The notes under the pieces are model-generated. The model worked only from the letters and a program-made list of their open reading frames with translations, was not told the origin of the DNA and did not search any database. DNA of 62,482 bases from Massilia sp. Root418 (GTDB lineage: Bacteria; Pseudomonadota; Gammaproteobacteria; Burkholderiales; Burkholderiaceae_D), in the NCBI RefSeq assembly GCF_001425265.1, contig NZ_LMEC01000026.1, positions 311,393 to 373,874 of the forward strand, written 5' to 3'. The position numbers were made by a program, and so were the translations under genes. Position 1 is the stretch's first letter. The number at the start of each line of letters is the position of its first letter. Shown here piece after piece: positions 34,904 to 46,525 of the stretch.

Positions 34904-36100
34904 TTACAGAATGGTGGCCAGTGCGCACTGGCGGTAGTGGCTGGCGGCCTCCTCCGGCTGCTGCAGCGCTTCGTGCAGCTGCGCCAGCTTGAGGTGCGAT
35001 TCGCGCACCATGCGCGAGTCTTCCGCGTCCGACAGGGCCTGCTCCAGGTAGCGCTGGGCCTTGCCCCACAGCTTCTGCTTCAGGCACAGCGAACCGAGGG
35101 TCAGCGCCAGTTCGGCGTCGGTCGGGCGCTGCTGCATCCAGCGCTCGCAGTGCTCGATCTGCGCCAGCAGCGCCGGGGTGCCGGCCGGCGCGGCCGCGTC
35201 GCGGTAGGCGCGCACCACGCGGTCGTCCCAGTTGGCGGCCAGCGCTTCCTCGGCCACCACGCGCGCCGCGTCGTGCAGGCCGCGCGCGTTCATGGCGGCG
35301 GCGGCGCGGCAAGCCACATACGGCTTGAGGCGGTCGGCGGTAGGCACGGTGGACCAGACGCGCTGCACCGATTCGGCGTCGTGCGCCTTGTCCGACAGCA
35401 GGTCGTCATAGGCCAGTTCGCGCAGGCGCGCCGACAGCGCCGGGTGCAGCGCCTTGTGCTTGTCCAGCGAACGCACCAGGCGCAGCACTTCCGGCCAGTT
35501 CTTGGCCTGCTGCTGGGCTTTCAGCGACCATTGCAGCGCGTGGATGTGGCGCGTGCCGCTGGCGTTCAGTTCGCGCACCGCTTCCAGCGCCGCTTCCGGC
35601 TGGTGGTCGTCCACCAGCAGCTCGGTCATGGTCATCAGGCGCGCGGTCTTGAGCGCGCTGTCGCCGGCGGTCTGGGCCAGCCAGTTGTCGCGGCGGTGGT
35701 TCTGGCGCATGCGATGCGCGGCGCGCGCGCCGATCAGCGCGGCCACGCCGGCGTTTTCCGGCAGCTCGGAGGCGCGCAGCGCGGCCTTCTCGGCGTGGCC
35801 GAAGCGGCCTTCGAACAGGGCCTTGAGCGCGTCGCGCAGGCCCTTGTTGCCGTCGCGCTCACGCTTGCGCTGGCGGTAGGCCGCCACGCGGCCCGGCATC
35901 TGCATGGTGCTGCGCAGCGCGCCGATCACCAGGTACAGCAGCGCGAACAGCGCCAGCATCATCACCACGAACAGGTTCAGGGACAGGTCGATGCGGTGCG
36001 GCGGATAGAACAGCACCACATTGCCCGGGTTGAAGCGCGCCGTCACGGCAACGCCGATGGCCAGCGCCATCAGTGCGAGTAACCAGAGGAAGAAACGCAT
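34904..36100 (-). CDS. hemY: HemY-type protein of the heme gene cluster (TPR membrane protein)
   Basis: A 398-residue inner-membrane protein with two N-terminal hydrophobic segments (about 3-20 and 41-62) and a long helical tail with TPR-like repeats (ALEAVRELNASG, AQRYLEQALSDAEDS). The HemY_N pattern (RFNPGNVVLFYPPHRIDLSLNLFVVMMLALFALLYLV) is clear. Proteobacterial HemY of this type is not protoporphyrinogen oxidase, despite the shared name; its function is unsettled. It lies 3 bp after hemX. Confidence 0.92.
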   Translation of the reverse strand: MRFFLWLLALMALAIGVAVTARFNPGNVVLFYPPHRIDLSLNLFVVMMLALFALLYLVIGALRSTMQMPGRVAAYRQRKRERDGNKGLRDALKALFEGRFGHAEKAALRASELPENAGVAALIGARAAHRMRQNHRRDNWLAQTAGDSALKTARLMTMTELLVDDHQPEAALEAVRELNASGTRHIHALQWSLKAQQQAKNWPEVLRLVRSLDKHKALHPALSARLRELAYDDLLSDKAHDAESVQRVWSTVPTADRLKPYVACRAAAAMNARGLHDAARVVAEEALAANWDDRVVRAYRDAAAPAGTPALLAQIEHCERWMQQRPTDAELALTLGSLCLKQKLWGKAQRYLEQALSDAEDSRMVRESHLKLAQLHEALQQPEEAASHYRQCALATIL

Positions 36101-36103
36101 GGC

Positions 36104-37312
36104 TTAAGGCTTCGCTTTGTAGTTGCGCACGGCGTTCAGGCTGTCGGCCAGCGTCGGCATTTCGATGGCCAGGTTGCTGCCCTGCACCTGGCGCAGCAGC
36201 GCCTGCACGGTCTGCGTGGTCTTGGCGCGGGTATCGAAGTATTTGTTGAGCGCTTCCTGGGCGGCGATCAGGTCGCTGCGGAAGGCGGTCTCGTTGCGCG
36301 ACAACAGGGCCATGCGCGCGTTCAGCAGGCGCAGCTTGAGGTTCTCGCGCAGGAAGTAAGCCTGGCTGGGCGAGAGCATCAGCGCATCCGGCGTGTCCAC
36401 GGTGCGCACGCGGATCAGCTGGCGCACGTCGGTCCACATTTCGCTGCTCCAGCTGTTCCACACGTCCTGGGCCTGGTGCAGCCATGGGCTGCCCTCCTCG
36501 GCTGGCACGCTGGCGTCCCTGGCGGCCTTGCCGCCCTTGGCGGCAACGGCCGGCTTGGCGGCGGGGGCGCGCACTTTCCTTTCCGGCGCGGCCGGCAGGG
36601 TCGGCTTTTCGTCTGCCAGCATCGGCAGCGTGTCCACTTGCGCCATCACGTTGTCCAGGCGCAGCGCCAGGCCGACCGAATCCACGCTCGGCAGCGCCTT
36701 GAGCTTCTCGGTGTCCTTGGCGATGGCGCGGCGGATGGTGATGAATTGCGGCTTGTCCGAACGCGACAGGCTGCGGTCGGCGTTTTGCAGCGCGATCAGC
36801 GCGCCCGGCACGTTGCCGGCCAGCTGCAGCTGCTGGCTGGCGGTCGACAGCACTTGCTCGATCTCGGCCAGCGCCCATTCGTCGCGGTTCTTCGACAGGT
36901 CCTGGTACAGCTGCTCCAGGGCCAGTTGCTGGCTCTGGGCTTCGGTCTGGCGGCTTTCCAGCAGGCCGACCTTGATTTGCAGTTCCTTGGCCGTTTCCTG
37001 CACCGAGCGCGCCAGCGCGCCCGTTTCCGTGTTCACCGTGTCGCCCTTTTGCAGGCGGCGCGCCATTTCCTCGCGCAGGTTGCGCATCTGGTTGTGCGAG
37101 GACCAGGTCTGCGCGGCCAGCAGGATGCCGAGCACGATGACGGCGATGGTCAGCGGGCGTTGCAGGGGGGTGCCGGCGCCGGCGGCAGCGCTGAAGGCGG
37201 GACCGGCGGCGGAACCGGCGGCCGGGCTGGCCGTCAGCAAGGCCGGCTTGTCCGCACCGTCGGGCTGCGCTGCGGGATCGGCGGGGTCGGGTTTCGTAGG
37301 CAAATCGTTCAT
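36104..37312 (-). CDS. hemX: HemX-type protein (uroporphyrinogen-III methylase-like annotation)
   Basis: A 402-residue protein with one N-terminal membrane segment (about 50-68, PLTIAVIVLGILLAAQTW), then a coiled coil (LREEMARRLQKGDTVNTE and QETAKELQIKVGLLESRQTEAQSQQLALEQLYQ) and a periplasmic helical domain of the HemX family. It has no SAM-binding motif, so a methyltransferase function is unlikely. An Ala/Lys linker (APERKVRAPAAKPAVAAKGGK) is present around 237-260. Its start overlaps the hemD stop codon by ATGA. Confidence 0.9.
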   Translation of the reverse strand: MNDLPTKPDPADPAAQPDGADKPALLTASPAAGSAAGPAFSAAAGAGTPLQRPLTIAVIVLGILLAAQTWSSHNQMRNLREEMARRLQKGDTVNTETGALARSVQETAKELQIKVGLLESRQTEAQSQQLALEQLYQDLSKNRDEWALAEIEQVLSTASQQLQLAGNVPGALIALQNADRSLSRSDKPQFITIRRAIAKDTEKLKALPSVDSVGLALRLDNVMAQVDTLPMLADEKPTLPAAPERKVRAPAAKPAVAAKGGKAARDASVPAEEGSPWLHQAQDVWNSWSSEMWTDVRQLIRVRTVDTPDALMLSPSQAYFLRENLKLRLLNARMALLSRNETAFRSDLIAAQEALNKYFDTRAKTTQTVQALLRQVQGSNLAIEMPTLADSLNAVRNYKAKP

Positions 37313-38082
37313 GGACGTGATTGTAACGCGGCCAGCAGGCGTTCGTCGCCTGATCCTGTCTGCGTGATGCTATGGAAGCCCAGCCCGTTTGCCGTTTGGG
37401 CAATACGGGCGTGGGGGACAATTAAATGCTGTTGTTGCAACTTTACAACGGCGTCAGGGCCGCCGGGCAACTGCCCGGCCAGCTGCAGCAGGCCGCGCAG
37501 CGCCTCGGAACTGGTGATGACCCAATCGGCCGGGCGCGCCAGCAGGCGCTCCAGCGTGGCGCTCAGCGCCGGCGTGAGCACCGGCGTGCTGCGGCGGTAA
37601 GCCGCCACCACGGTGACGTCGGCGCCGGCGGCGCGGAAGGCGTCGCCCATCAGTTCGCGCCCGCTCTCGCCGCGCACGATCAGCACCCGCGCGCCGCGCA
37701 GCGCGTGCAGGTCCAGCGCCTGCAGCAGGTGTTCGGTGTCCGCGTGCGCCGGGTTGGCCGGGCTGGCGATGTGCGCGTTGGCGTCCGTGACGCCGTGCGC
37801 GGCCAGCGCCGCGCGGCTGCCCTCGCCCACCACGGCCGCCGTCACGCCCGCCGGCCAGGCCGCGATATGGGCAAAGGCGGCGTCGATGGCGTTGGGCGAC
37901 ACGAACGCCACCAGCGCGTAGCTGGACAGCTGCGCCAGGGTGGCCTTGAGCAGGCTGTCGTCGGCCAGCGGCGCAATTTCCAGCAGGGGCAGCACTTCAA
38001 CCGGACGGCCGAGCGCAGCCACGCGCGCAGCCAGCGGCTGCGCCTGCGCGTAGGGACGGGTGATGATGACGGTGGCGGGCAT
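37309..38082 (-). CDS. hemD: Uroporphyrinogen-III synthase
   Basis: HemD closes hydroxymethylbilane to uroporphyrinogen III while inverting ring D. The 257-residue cytoplasmic enzyme starts MPATVIITRPYAQAQPLAARV and contains YALVAFVSPNAIDAAF and DWVITSSEALRGLLQL, the two regions most conserved in this fast-evolving family. The upstream open frame lacks family sequence, so I start at 38082, which leaves 22 bp after hemC. Confidence 0.93.
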   Translation of the reverse strand: MPATVIITRPYAQAQPLAARVAALGRPVEVLPLLEIAPLADDSLLKATLAQLSSYALVAFVSPNAIDAAFAHIAAWPAGVTAAVVGEGSRAALAAHGVTDANAHIASPANPAHADTEHLLQALDLHALRGARVLIVRGESGRELMGDAFRAAGADVTVVAAYRRSTPVLTPALSATLERLLARPADWVITSSEALRGLLQLAGQLPGGPDAVVKLQQQHLIVPHARIAQTANGLGFHSITQTGSGDERLLAALQSRP

Positions 38083-38104
38083 CCGGTGCTGGCGGGGCCG
38101 CGCG

Positions 38105-39178
38105 TCAGACGCCGGACCGGCCGCCGGTCGGCTCGCCGGGCTGCGTGTACGCGATATCCTCCGGGCTGCCGGGCTGCGGCGCGGCCTGCGGATTGGCAGC
38201 GGCGGCATCGGCGGCGGCGGCATCGGCCAGGCAGGAAGCCAGGATGGCGACGGCGTCCTGCCCGCGCAGCAGCTCGGCCACGTCCTGCCCCAGCTGCTCG
38301 GCGCTGGCGGCCACGCCGCGCACTTCGGCGCTGGCCATGCGCGCGCCGTCCGGGGTGGCAACCATGGCGCGCAGATGCATCTGGCCGCCCTCCACGGTGG
38401 CGTAGGCGGCCAGCGGCACCTGGCAGCTGCCGCCGAACACCTTGGACACCTTGCGTTCGGCCGTGACGGCCTGCGCGGTGGCCAGGTGGTTCAGCGGCGC
38501 CAGCAGGCGCATCAGGTCCAGGCCGTCGCTGCGCTCGGCGATCTCGATCGCCATGGCGCCCTGCCCGGCCGCCGGCAGGCTGGTTTCCGGCTCCAGCAGC
38601 GCGCGGATGCGCTGCGGCAGGCCCAGGCGCTTGAGCCCGGCGGCGGCCAGGATGATGGCCGCGTAGTCGCCCCGGTCCAGCTTGCCCAGCCGGGTGTCGA
38701 GGTTGCCGCGCAGCGGCTTGATCACCAGCTGCGGATAGCGCGCCGCGATCAGCGACTGGCGGCGCAGGCTGCTGGTGCCCACCACGGCGCCGGCCGGCAA
38801 TTCGTCCAGCGAGGCGTAGTCGTTGGAGACGAACGCGTCGCGCGGGTCTTCGCGTTCCAGCACGGCGGCCAGCGCGAAGCCTTGCGGCAGCTCCATCGGC
38901 ACGTCCTTCAGCGAGTGCACCGCCAGGTCGGCGCGGCCCTCGGCCATCGCCACTTCCAGCTCCTTCACGAACAGTCCCTTGCCGCCGACCTTGGACAGCG
39001 TGCGGTCCAGGATCTGGTCGCCCCGCGTGGTCATGCCCAGAATTTCTACGCTACACTGCGGATATAAAGCCGACAGCCGCGCGCGCACGTGCTCCGCCTG
39101 CCACATGGCAAGGCGGCTCTCGCGCGAAGCGATCACCAGTCGGGTTGGAAGCTCTTGAGCCAATTCGGAAGTATTCAA
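38105..39178 (-). CDS. hemC: Hydroxymethylbilane synthase (porphobilinogen deaminase)
   Basis: HemC joins four porphobilinogens into hydroxymethylbilane. Conserved features are LVIASRESRLAMWQAEHV at the N-terminus, VHSLKDVP with the catalytic Asp, the arginine run GTSSLRRQ, and the dipyrromethane-binding Cys in FGGSCQVPLAAYA. I choose a TTG start (39178) that gives MNTSELAQ-LPTRLVIAS, since the 19 codons up to the ATG at 39235 look unlike HemC and overlap the promoter of ppc. The C-terminus has an Ala-rich tail (SCLADAAAADAAAANPQAAPQ) longer than usual. hemC-hemD-hemX-hemY form one operon. Confidence 0.93.
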   Translation of the reverse strand: MNTSELAQELPTRLVIASRESRLAMWQAEHVRARLSALYPQCSVEILGMTTRGDQILDRTLSKVGGKGLFVKELEVAMAEGRADLAVHSLKDVPMELPQGFALAAVLEREDPRDAFVSNDYASLDELPAGAVVGTSSLRRQSLIAARYPQLVIKPLRGNLDTRLGKLDRGDYAAIILAAAGLKRLGLPQRIRALLEPETSLPAAGQGAMAIEIAERSDGLDLMRLLAPLNHLATAQAVTAERKVSKVFGGSCQVPLAAYATVEGGQMHLRAMVATPDGARMASAEVRGVAASAEQLGQDVAELLRGQDAVAILASCLADAAAADAAAANPQAAPQPGSPEDIAYTQPGEPTGGRSGV

Positions 39179-39273
39179 AGCCTGTTCTTTCGCTAGCGTG
39201 CATGTGACAAATTGTTCGACCCCAAATTTTATCATGCGCGCCCCATTCGAGAATCATGCATAGGGCATATACC

Positions 39274-42138
<2,865 letters not shown>

Positions 42139-42164
42139 CACCGGCTGACACTGGCGAAAAAAAA

Positions 42165-42194
42165 AGCGCCGCCCGGTTCACACCGGGCGGCGCT
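42165..42194 (-). terminator. Terminator of the first subtilase gene, shared with ppc
   Basis: A 12-bp perfect stem (AGCGCCGCCCGG with its complement) and a 6-base loop is followed on the minus strand by a run of nine T. It lies 20 bp past the subtilase stop. On the plus strand it follows ppc but has a poor T-tract (GTCGTTT). Confidence 0.85.
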
Positions 42195-42214
42195 GTCGTT
42201 TGCTGCGTGCGGAA

Positions 42215-44008
42215 TTAGCGGGTCACTTGCACCGTGGCGGTGGAGGTGTTGCCGGCCGCATCGGTGGCGCGGGTCTGCACGGTGTGGGTGCCGGCCGCTT
42301 CTTTCTTGGTGTTCCAGCTGTAGGCCAGGCTGCTGCCGGTGCCGGAGGCCTTCAGGCTGCCGTCGATGTACAGCGCCAGGCGGATGCCGGCGGCGCCGCT
42401 GTTGTCGCTGGCGTTCACGGTGACGGTGACGTTGCCGTTCACGCGGCCGTCGGTCGGGTTGGTGATCACGACCACGGGGGCAGTGGTATCCGGTGCCACA
42501 GGAGGCAAGGCGTTGGCGACGTTGACGGCCACGGTGCTGGAGTTGCCGCGGTTGCCGGCGGCGTCGTACGCCACGGCCACCAGGTTGTTCATGCCGTTGG
42601 CCACGCCGGTGCTGTCCCAGCTGAAGGCGTAGGGCGCGGCGTCGGTGGAAGCGACCACGGTGCCGTTCACTTGCAGGTCGACGCGGGCCACGCCCTTGTT
42701 GTCGCTGGCGCTGACGCTGACGGCGGTGGCGCCGCTGACGGTGCTGCTGCCCAGCGGCGCGGCGATGGCCACGCTAGGCGCCTGGGTGTCCGGCGCGGCC
42801 GGGGCAGCCAGCGCGGCCTGCATGGCGGCGGCGGCGTTGATGCGGCCGTAGCCGTACAGGTTGTCGCGGCCGGCGGTGCCGAGGTCCTTGGCGGTGCTGA
42901 ACAGGATGCTTTCAACCTGGGCGCCGCTCAGGTCGGGACGGGCCGACATCAGCAGCGCTGCGGCGCCGGCGGCCACCGGGGCGGCAAACGAGGTGCCATT
43001 CCAGGTCTGGTACGCGCCGCCCTTGCTGGTCGTCCAGATGGCGGCGCCGGGCGCGGCCAGGCTGACGAAGTTGCCGTAGCTGGACCAGCTGGCCTTGGTG
43101 TCGCTGCCGTCGGTGGCCGATACCACGATCATGGTGGTGGTGGGCGCCAGGCCTTCATCCCGGCTGTTGTTGCCGGCCGAGACGAACACCAGGCCGCCCT
43201 TGTTCTTCATATACTGCGCTGCGCTCTGCACGGCGGCGCTGCCGGCGACACCGCCGTAGCTCACGTTGGCGATGCGGGCGCCGTTGTCGGCGGCATAGGT
43301 CAGGCCGCTGGCCACCGTGCTGAAATAGGCGTAGCAGCCGTTGACCGCGTCCAGGTAGGCGATACGCACCGGCATGATGCGGGCCTGGCCAGCCACGCCG
43401 GCCACGCCCACGCCGTTGTCGCTGCGGGCTGCGGCCGAGCCGGCCACTGCGGTGCCGTGGCCGCACACGTCGGAGGTGTCGGCATTGTTGCCGTAGATGT
43501 TGTAGCCGGCCACCAGGTTGCCTTGCAGGTCGGGGTGGCTGCCATCCACACCGGAGTCCAGGATGGCGATGGTGACGCCGGCGCCCTTTGCGCTATCCCA
43601 GGCGGCGGCGGCGCCGATGGTGCTGAGGTGCCATTCGCCGCCGGCGTAGGGATCGTTGACCGCGTAGCTGCTCTTGACGCGGCGGTCCAGTTCCACGAAC
43701 TTGAACTCCGGGCGGTTTTTCAGCTGCGCCACGACCGCCGTTTCCGACGCGTTGGAAGGCAGGTCGACGATATGGGTGTTGCCCTGGCCGATCTTGCGGG
43801 CCTTGCCGCCGTGGGTCTTGAGCAGTTTTTCGAACTGGTCGGCGGTGACGCCGGCGCGAGGTTCAACCAGGATGCGGCCACGGGCATAATCTTGATCGTT
43901 ATCGGCGGCAGCATGCGCTTGCGGCGCCAGGGCGGCGGCCATGCCGGCAAACGCCAGGGCGATGGCACGTGGCTGGAACACTGCGGAGATGGCGATAATC
44001 GATTTCAT
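42215..44008 (-). CDS. Secreted S8 (subtilisin-like) serine protease with two Ig-like domains, c-di-GMP riboswitch-controlled
   Basis: A 597-residue secreted protease. It has a signal peptide (to about residue 34), an inhibitor-type propeptide (about 40-112), and a subtilisin domain with Asp151 (ILDSGVD), His184 (CGHGT), oxyanion Asn280 (SAGNN) and Ser340 (NGTSFAAP). Two Ig-like domains follow (about 405-500 and 505-597), each with a SVSASDN or TVNASDN strand and a YDAAGN or TDAAGN end. Cleavage probably occurs outside the cell. A cyclic di-GMP-I aptamer lies in its leader. The paralogue at 44361-46139 shares most of its length, so the pair arose by tandem duplication. Confidence 0.94.
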   Translation of the reverse strand: MKSIIAISAVFQPRAIALAFAGMAAALAPQAHAAADNDQDYARGRILVEPRAGVTADQFEKLLKTHGGKARKIGQGNTHIVDLPSNASETAVVAQLKNRPEFKFVELDRRVKSSYAVNDPYAGGEWHLSTIGAAAAWDSAKGAGVTIAILDSGVDGSHPDLQGNLVAGYNIYGNNADTSDVCGHGTAVAGSAAARSDNGVGVAGVAGQARIMPVRIAYLDAVNGCYAYFSTVASGLTYAADNGARIANVSYGGVAGSAAVQSAAQYMKNKGGLVFVSAGNNSRDEGLAPTTTMIVVSATDGSDTKASWSSYGNFVSLAAPGAAIWTTSKGGAYQTWNGTSFAAPVAAGAAALLMSARPDLSGAQVESILFSTAKDLGTAGRDNLYGYGRINAAAAMQAALAAPAAPDTQAPSVAIAAPLGSSTVSGATAVSVSASDNKGVARVDLQVNGTVVASTDAAPYAFSWDSTGVANGMNNLVAVAYDAAGNRGNSSTVAVNVANALPPVAPDTTAPVVVITNPTDGRVNGNVTVTVNASDNSGAAGIRLALYIDGSLKASGTGSSLAYSWNTKKEAAGTHTVQTRATDAAGNTSTATVQVTR

Positions 44009-44118
44009 GGCTGGCTTCCTGTGATTGAATGATTTTCAAAGACAGGACTGCACAACCATGCGGAGGCACGGCCTCGGGACCCGGAGGGCGCGAGGGGACG
44101 GCGTACTACTCCACATTG

Positions 44119-44200
44119 CCTGGCAGTCCTGCCGTCATGGGGCTTGCGCCCTTTAGACCGATGACTTTGCGTCCCCCGCTTTCGCGGGGTTTGCCTTTTT
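44119..44200 (-). promoter_or_regulatory. Cyclic di-GMP-I (GEMM) riboswitch
   Basis: On the minus strand the leader reads GGCAAACC, a hairpin with GAAA tetraloop and GC stem, GGGACGCAAAG, TCATCGGTCTAAA, a second hairpin closed by GTCAT/ATGAC with a GCAA loop, and the tetraloop receptor-like GGCAGGACTGCC. The P1 helix is GGCA/TGCC (44193-44196 with 44122-44125). This is the cyclic di-GMP-I consensus almost base for base. CAGGACTGC of the aptamer 3' side (plus 44123-44131) is a perfect complement of GCAGTCCTG downstream (plus 44043-44051), a candidate switch helix 35 bases before the ATG. Confidence 0.92.
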
Positions 44201-44360
44201 CAGAGTTCGATACGGATATTAAACCAAAAGTTTATGTACGGCAATTGAATGTTTTGTGCGCCTACTTTCTAACTGATAGGCTCAGTTAATTAGAAAGTGA
44301 CCATAATCATCACACTAATTTCCGTACGTAAACATTTATGGTATTTTTGTAAATAGACGG

Positions 44361-46139
44361 CTATTTATTTACCTGCACTGTCGCGGTCGAGGTATTCCCC
44401 GCCGCGTCGCGCGCCACGCTCTGCAATGTATGCGCACCGGCTGCAATCTTTCTGGTATTCCAGTTATAAGAAAGACTGCCGCCATTCCCGCTGCTCTTCA
44501 ATTCGCCGTCGATATACAAAGACAGCCGGATACCGGCGGCGCCGCTATTATCAGAGGCGTTAATGGCAACATTAACGTTGCCGCTTACCTGGCCTGCCGT
44601 CGGATTGCTTATGACCACGACGGGACGCGTCGTATCCGCCGCCACCAGCGAAGTATTATTGGCCACGTTCACTTGCACCGTGCCGGACGCACCGGCGTTG
44701 CCTGCCGCGTCATAGGCGACAGCGGCCAGGCTGGCCATGCCGTTCGGCGCGCCGGCGCTGTTCCAGCTGAACGCATACGGCGCGCTGCTGTCGCTGGCGA
44801 CAACCGTGCCGTTCACTTTCAGGTCCACCCTCGCCACGCCCACGTTGTCGGCGGCATTCACGCTGACCGCCACTGCCCCGCTGACGCTGGCGCCGCCGAG
44901 CGGTGCGGCGATACTGGCGGACGGCGCCTGGGTGTCGGCGGCCGCCACGCTGCTGGCCGCAGCCTGCACGGCGGCAGCGGCGTTGACCCGGCCGTAGCCG
45001 AACAGCGCGTCGCGGCCGGCCGCGCCCAGGTCCACCGCCGTGCTTTGCAGCAGGCTCTGCACCTTGGCGGGGTCCAGCGCAGGATTGGCCGCCATCATCA
45101 GCGCGGCCACGGATGCGGCCACCGGACTGGCGAACGAGGTCCCATTCCAGGCCTGGTAGCCGCCGCCCTTGGTGGTGGTCCAGATGCCGGAACCGGGCGC
45201 AGCCAGGGTGACGAAGCTGCCGTAGCTGGACCAGCTGGCCTTGGCGTCGTTGCCGTCCGTGGCCGAGACCACGATCATGCTGCTGGTGGGCGCGATGCTT
45301 TCGCTGATACCGTTGTTGCCAGCCGACACGAACACCAAGCCACCCTTGCTTTTCATATACTGCGCCGCGCTCTGCACGGCGGCGCTGCCGGATACGCCGC
45401 CATAGCTGACGTTGGCAATGCGGGCGCCGTGGTCCGCCGCGTACGTCAGGCCGCTGGCCACCGTGCTGTAGTAGGCGTAGCAGCCGTACGTCGGGTCCGG
45501 GTAAGCGATGCGCACGGGCATGATGCGGGCCTGCCCTGCCACGCCGGCCACGCCGGCGGCATTGCCGGTGCGAGCGGCCGCAGCGCCGGCCACGGCCGTG
45601 CCGTGGCCGCACACGTCCGAGGTATCGCTGTTCCCGCCATAGATATTGGTGCCGGCCACCAGGTTGGGCTGCAGGTCCGGGTGGCTGGCGTCCACGCCGG
45701 AATCGAGAATGGCAATGGTGATGCCGGCGCCCTGGGTTTTGTCCCAGGCGATGGCGGCGCCCATTTTGCCGAGATGCCACTCGCTGCCCGCATAGGGGTC
45801 ATTGGCGGCGTAGGTGCTCTTGACGCGCCGGTCCAGTTCCACGAACTTGAACTCGGGACGGTGCTTGAGCTGCGCCAGCACCGCCGTGGCCGAGGCGGAC
45901 GGCGGCAAGTCCACCACATGCAGGGTGCTCTGGCCCAGCTTGCGGTGCTTGCCTCCATGGGCTTTCAGCACCTGGGCAAGATCTTCATCGCTGACGCCGG
46001 CAACCGCTTCGACCAGCAGCCTGCCCGGTGCGTAGTCGTCGTCGCGGCCGGCGGAGGCATGTGCAGCCAGCGGCAGCAACGCGGCCAGGGCCAGCACGGG
46101 TTTGATGTTGAGTAAATTGAATGAATAATTAAATTGCAT
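44361..46139 (-). CDS. Second secreted S8 serine protease, paralogue of the 42215-44008 gene
   Basis: A 592-residue secreted protease with signal peptide (to about residue 28), propeptide, subtilisin domain with Asp146, His179, oxyanion Asn in SAGNN near 275, Ser335 (NGTSFASP), and two C-terminal Ig-like domains. It matches the neighbouring protease along its whole length. Some surface stretches differ (for example PDPTYGCYAYYS against LDAVNGCYAYFS). The gene is preceded by an AT-rich leader with an unrelated stem-loop and shows no c-di-GMP aptamer, so the two copies have different controls. Confidence 0.93.
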   Translation of the reverse strand: MQFNYSFNLLNIKPVLALAALLPLAAHASAGRDDDYAPGRLLVEAVAGVSDEDLAQVLKAHGGKHRKLGQSTLHVVDLPPSASATAVLAQLKHRPEFKFVELDRRVKSTYAANDPYAGSEWHLGKMGAAIAWDKTQGAGITIAILDSGVDASHPDLQPNLVAGTNIYGGNSDTSDVCGHGTAVAGAAAARTGNAAGVAGVAGQARIMPVRIAYPDPTYGCYAYYSTVASGLTYAADHGARIANVSYGGVSGSAAVQSAAQYMKSKGGLVFVSAGNNGISESIAPTSSMIVVSATDGNDAKASWSSYGSFVTLAAPGSGIWTTTKGGGYQAWNGTSFASPVAASVAALMMAANPALDPAKVQSLLQSTAVDLGAAGRDALFGYGRVNAAAAVQAAASSVAAADTQAPSASIAAPLGGASVSGAVAVSVNAADNVGVARVDLKVNGTVVASDSSAPYAFSWNSAGAPNGMASLAAVAYDAAGNAGASGTVQVNVANNTSLVAADTTRPVVVISNPTAGQVSGNVNVAINASDNSGAAGIRLSLYIDGELKSSGNGGSLSYNWNTRKIAAGAHTLQSVARDAAGNTSTATVQVNK

Positions 46140-46187
46140 GAAATGGACCTGTTATAAATGGCTATGTAACAGGACTGTTTGCACGTC

Positions 46188-46225
46188 GCGACGCTTCACA
46201 GCCCTCTCTCCTTCGGGCTTGTCGC
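46188..46225 (-). other. Structured leader stem-loop upstream of the second subtilase
   Basis: On the minus strand GCGAC pairs with GTCGC outside and AGCCC with GGGCT inside, around a purine-rich loop GAAGGAGAGA. CAGTCCTG lies just downstream of it (plus 46170-46177), in the same position relative to the ATG as the switch strand of the c-di-GMP riboswitch gene. It matches no riboswitch class that I know. Confidence 0.4.
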
Positions 46226-46442
46226 CGCACAAAGCTGAAAAGCGATATTGCTTACTTTCAACTTGGAAGTCGCATAGTAAATGAGTCCGACCAGCAAGAC
46301 AATTGAATACCTTTGCGTGTCCTGGCATATCGATAGCCAAGATTAATTAGGCAGTGGATAATACGGAAACATAGATTATCTAAAGGCAATTACAATTGCC
46401 AGAGGAATTTATTCGTTTCAAGCCGTATATATTGCCTGAATG

Positions 46443-46463
46443 ACTGTCGGTTTTCTTTACAGT
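46443..46463 (+). promoter_or_regulatory. Candidate upstream activator site of the PEP-CTERM gene
   Basis: ACTGT (46443-46447) and ACAGT (46459-46463) form an inverted repeat around an 11-bp pyrimidine-rich core (CGGTTTTCTTT). It lies about 63 bp before the -24 element, a usual place for a sigma-54 activator site. The surrounding 46226-46525 is AT-rich, including a GGCAATT/AATTGCC palindrome near 46395-46410, and shows no gene. Confidence 0.45.
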
Positions 46464-46525
46464 TATTTCAAGTATCAAACTTTTAATTTTCGGTATTCCA
46501 TATCAATTCAATAGCTTATACTTTC

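Noticed and set aside
39179..39235. Extended HemC N-terminus from the ATG at 39235
   Set aside because: Those 19 codons have no resemblance to HemC, lack a good ribosome site and occupy the promoter space shared with ppc; kept only as an alternative.
46188..46270. A second c-di-GMP riboswitch before the second subtilase
   Set aside because: The GGCAAACC and GACGCAAAG consensus segments are absent; only an unrelated hairpin and CAGTCCTG are shared.
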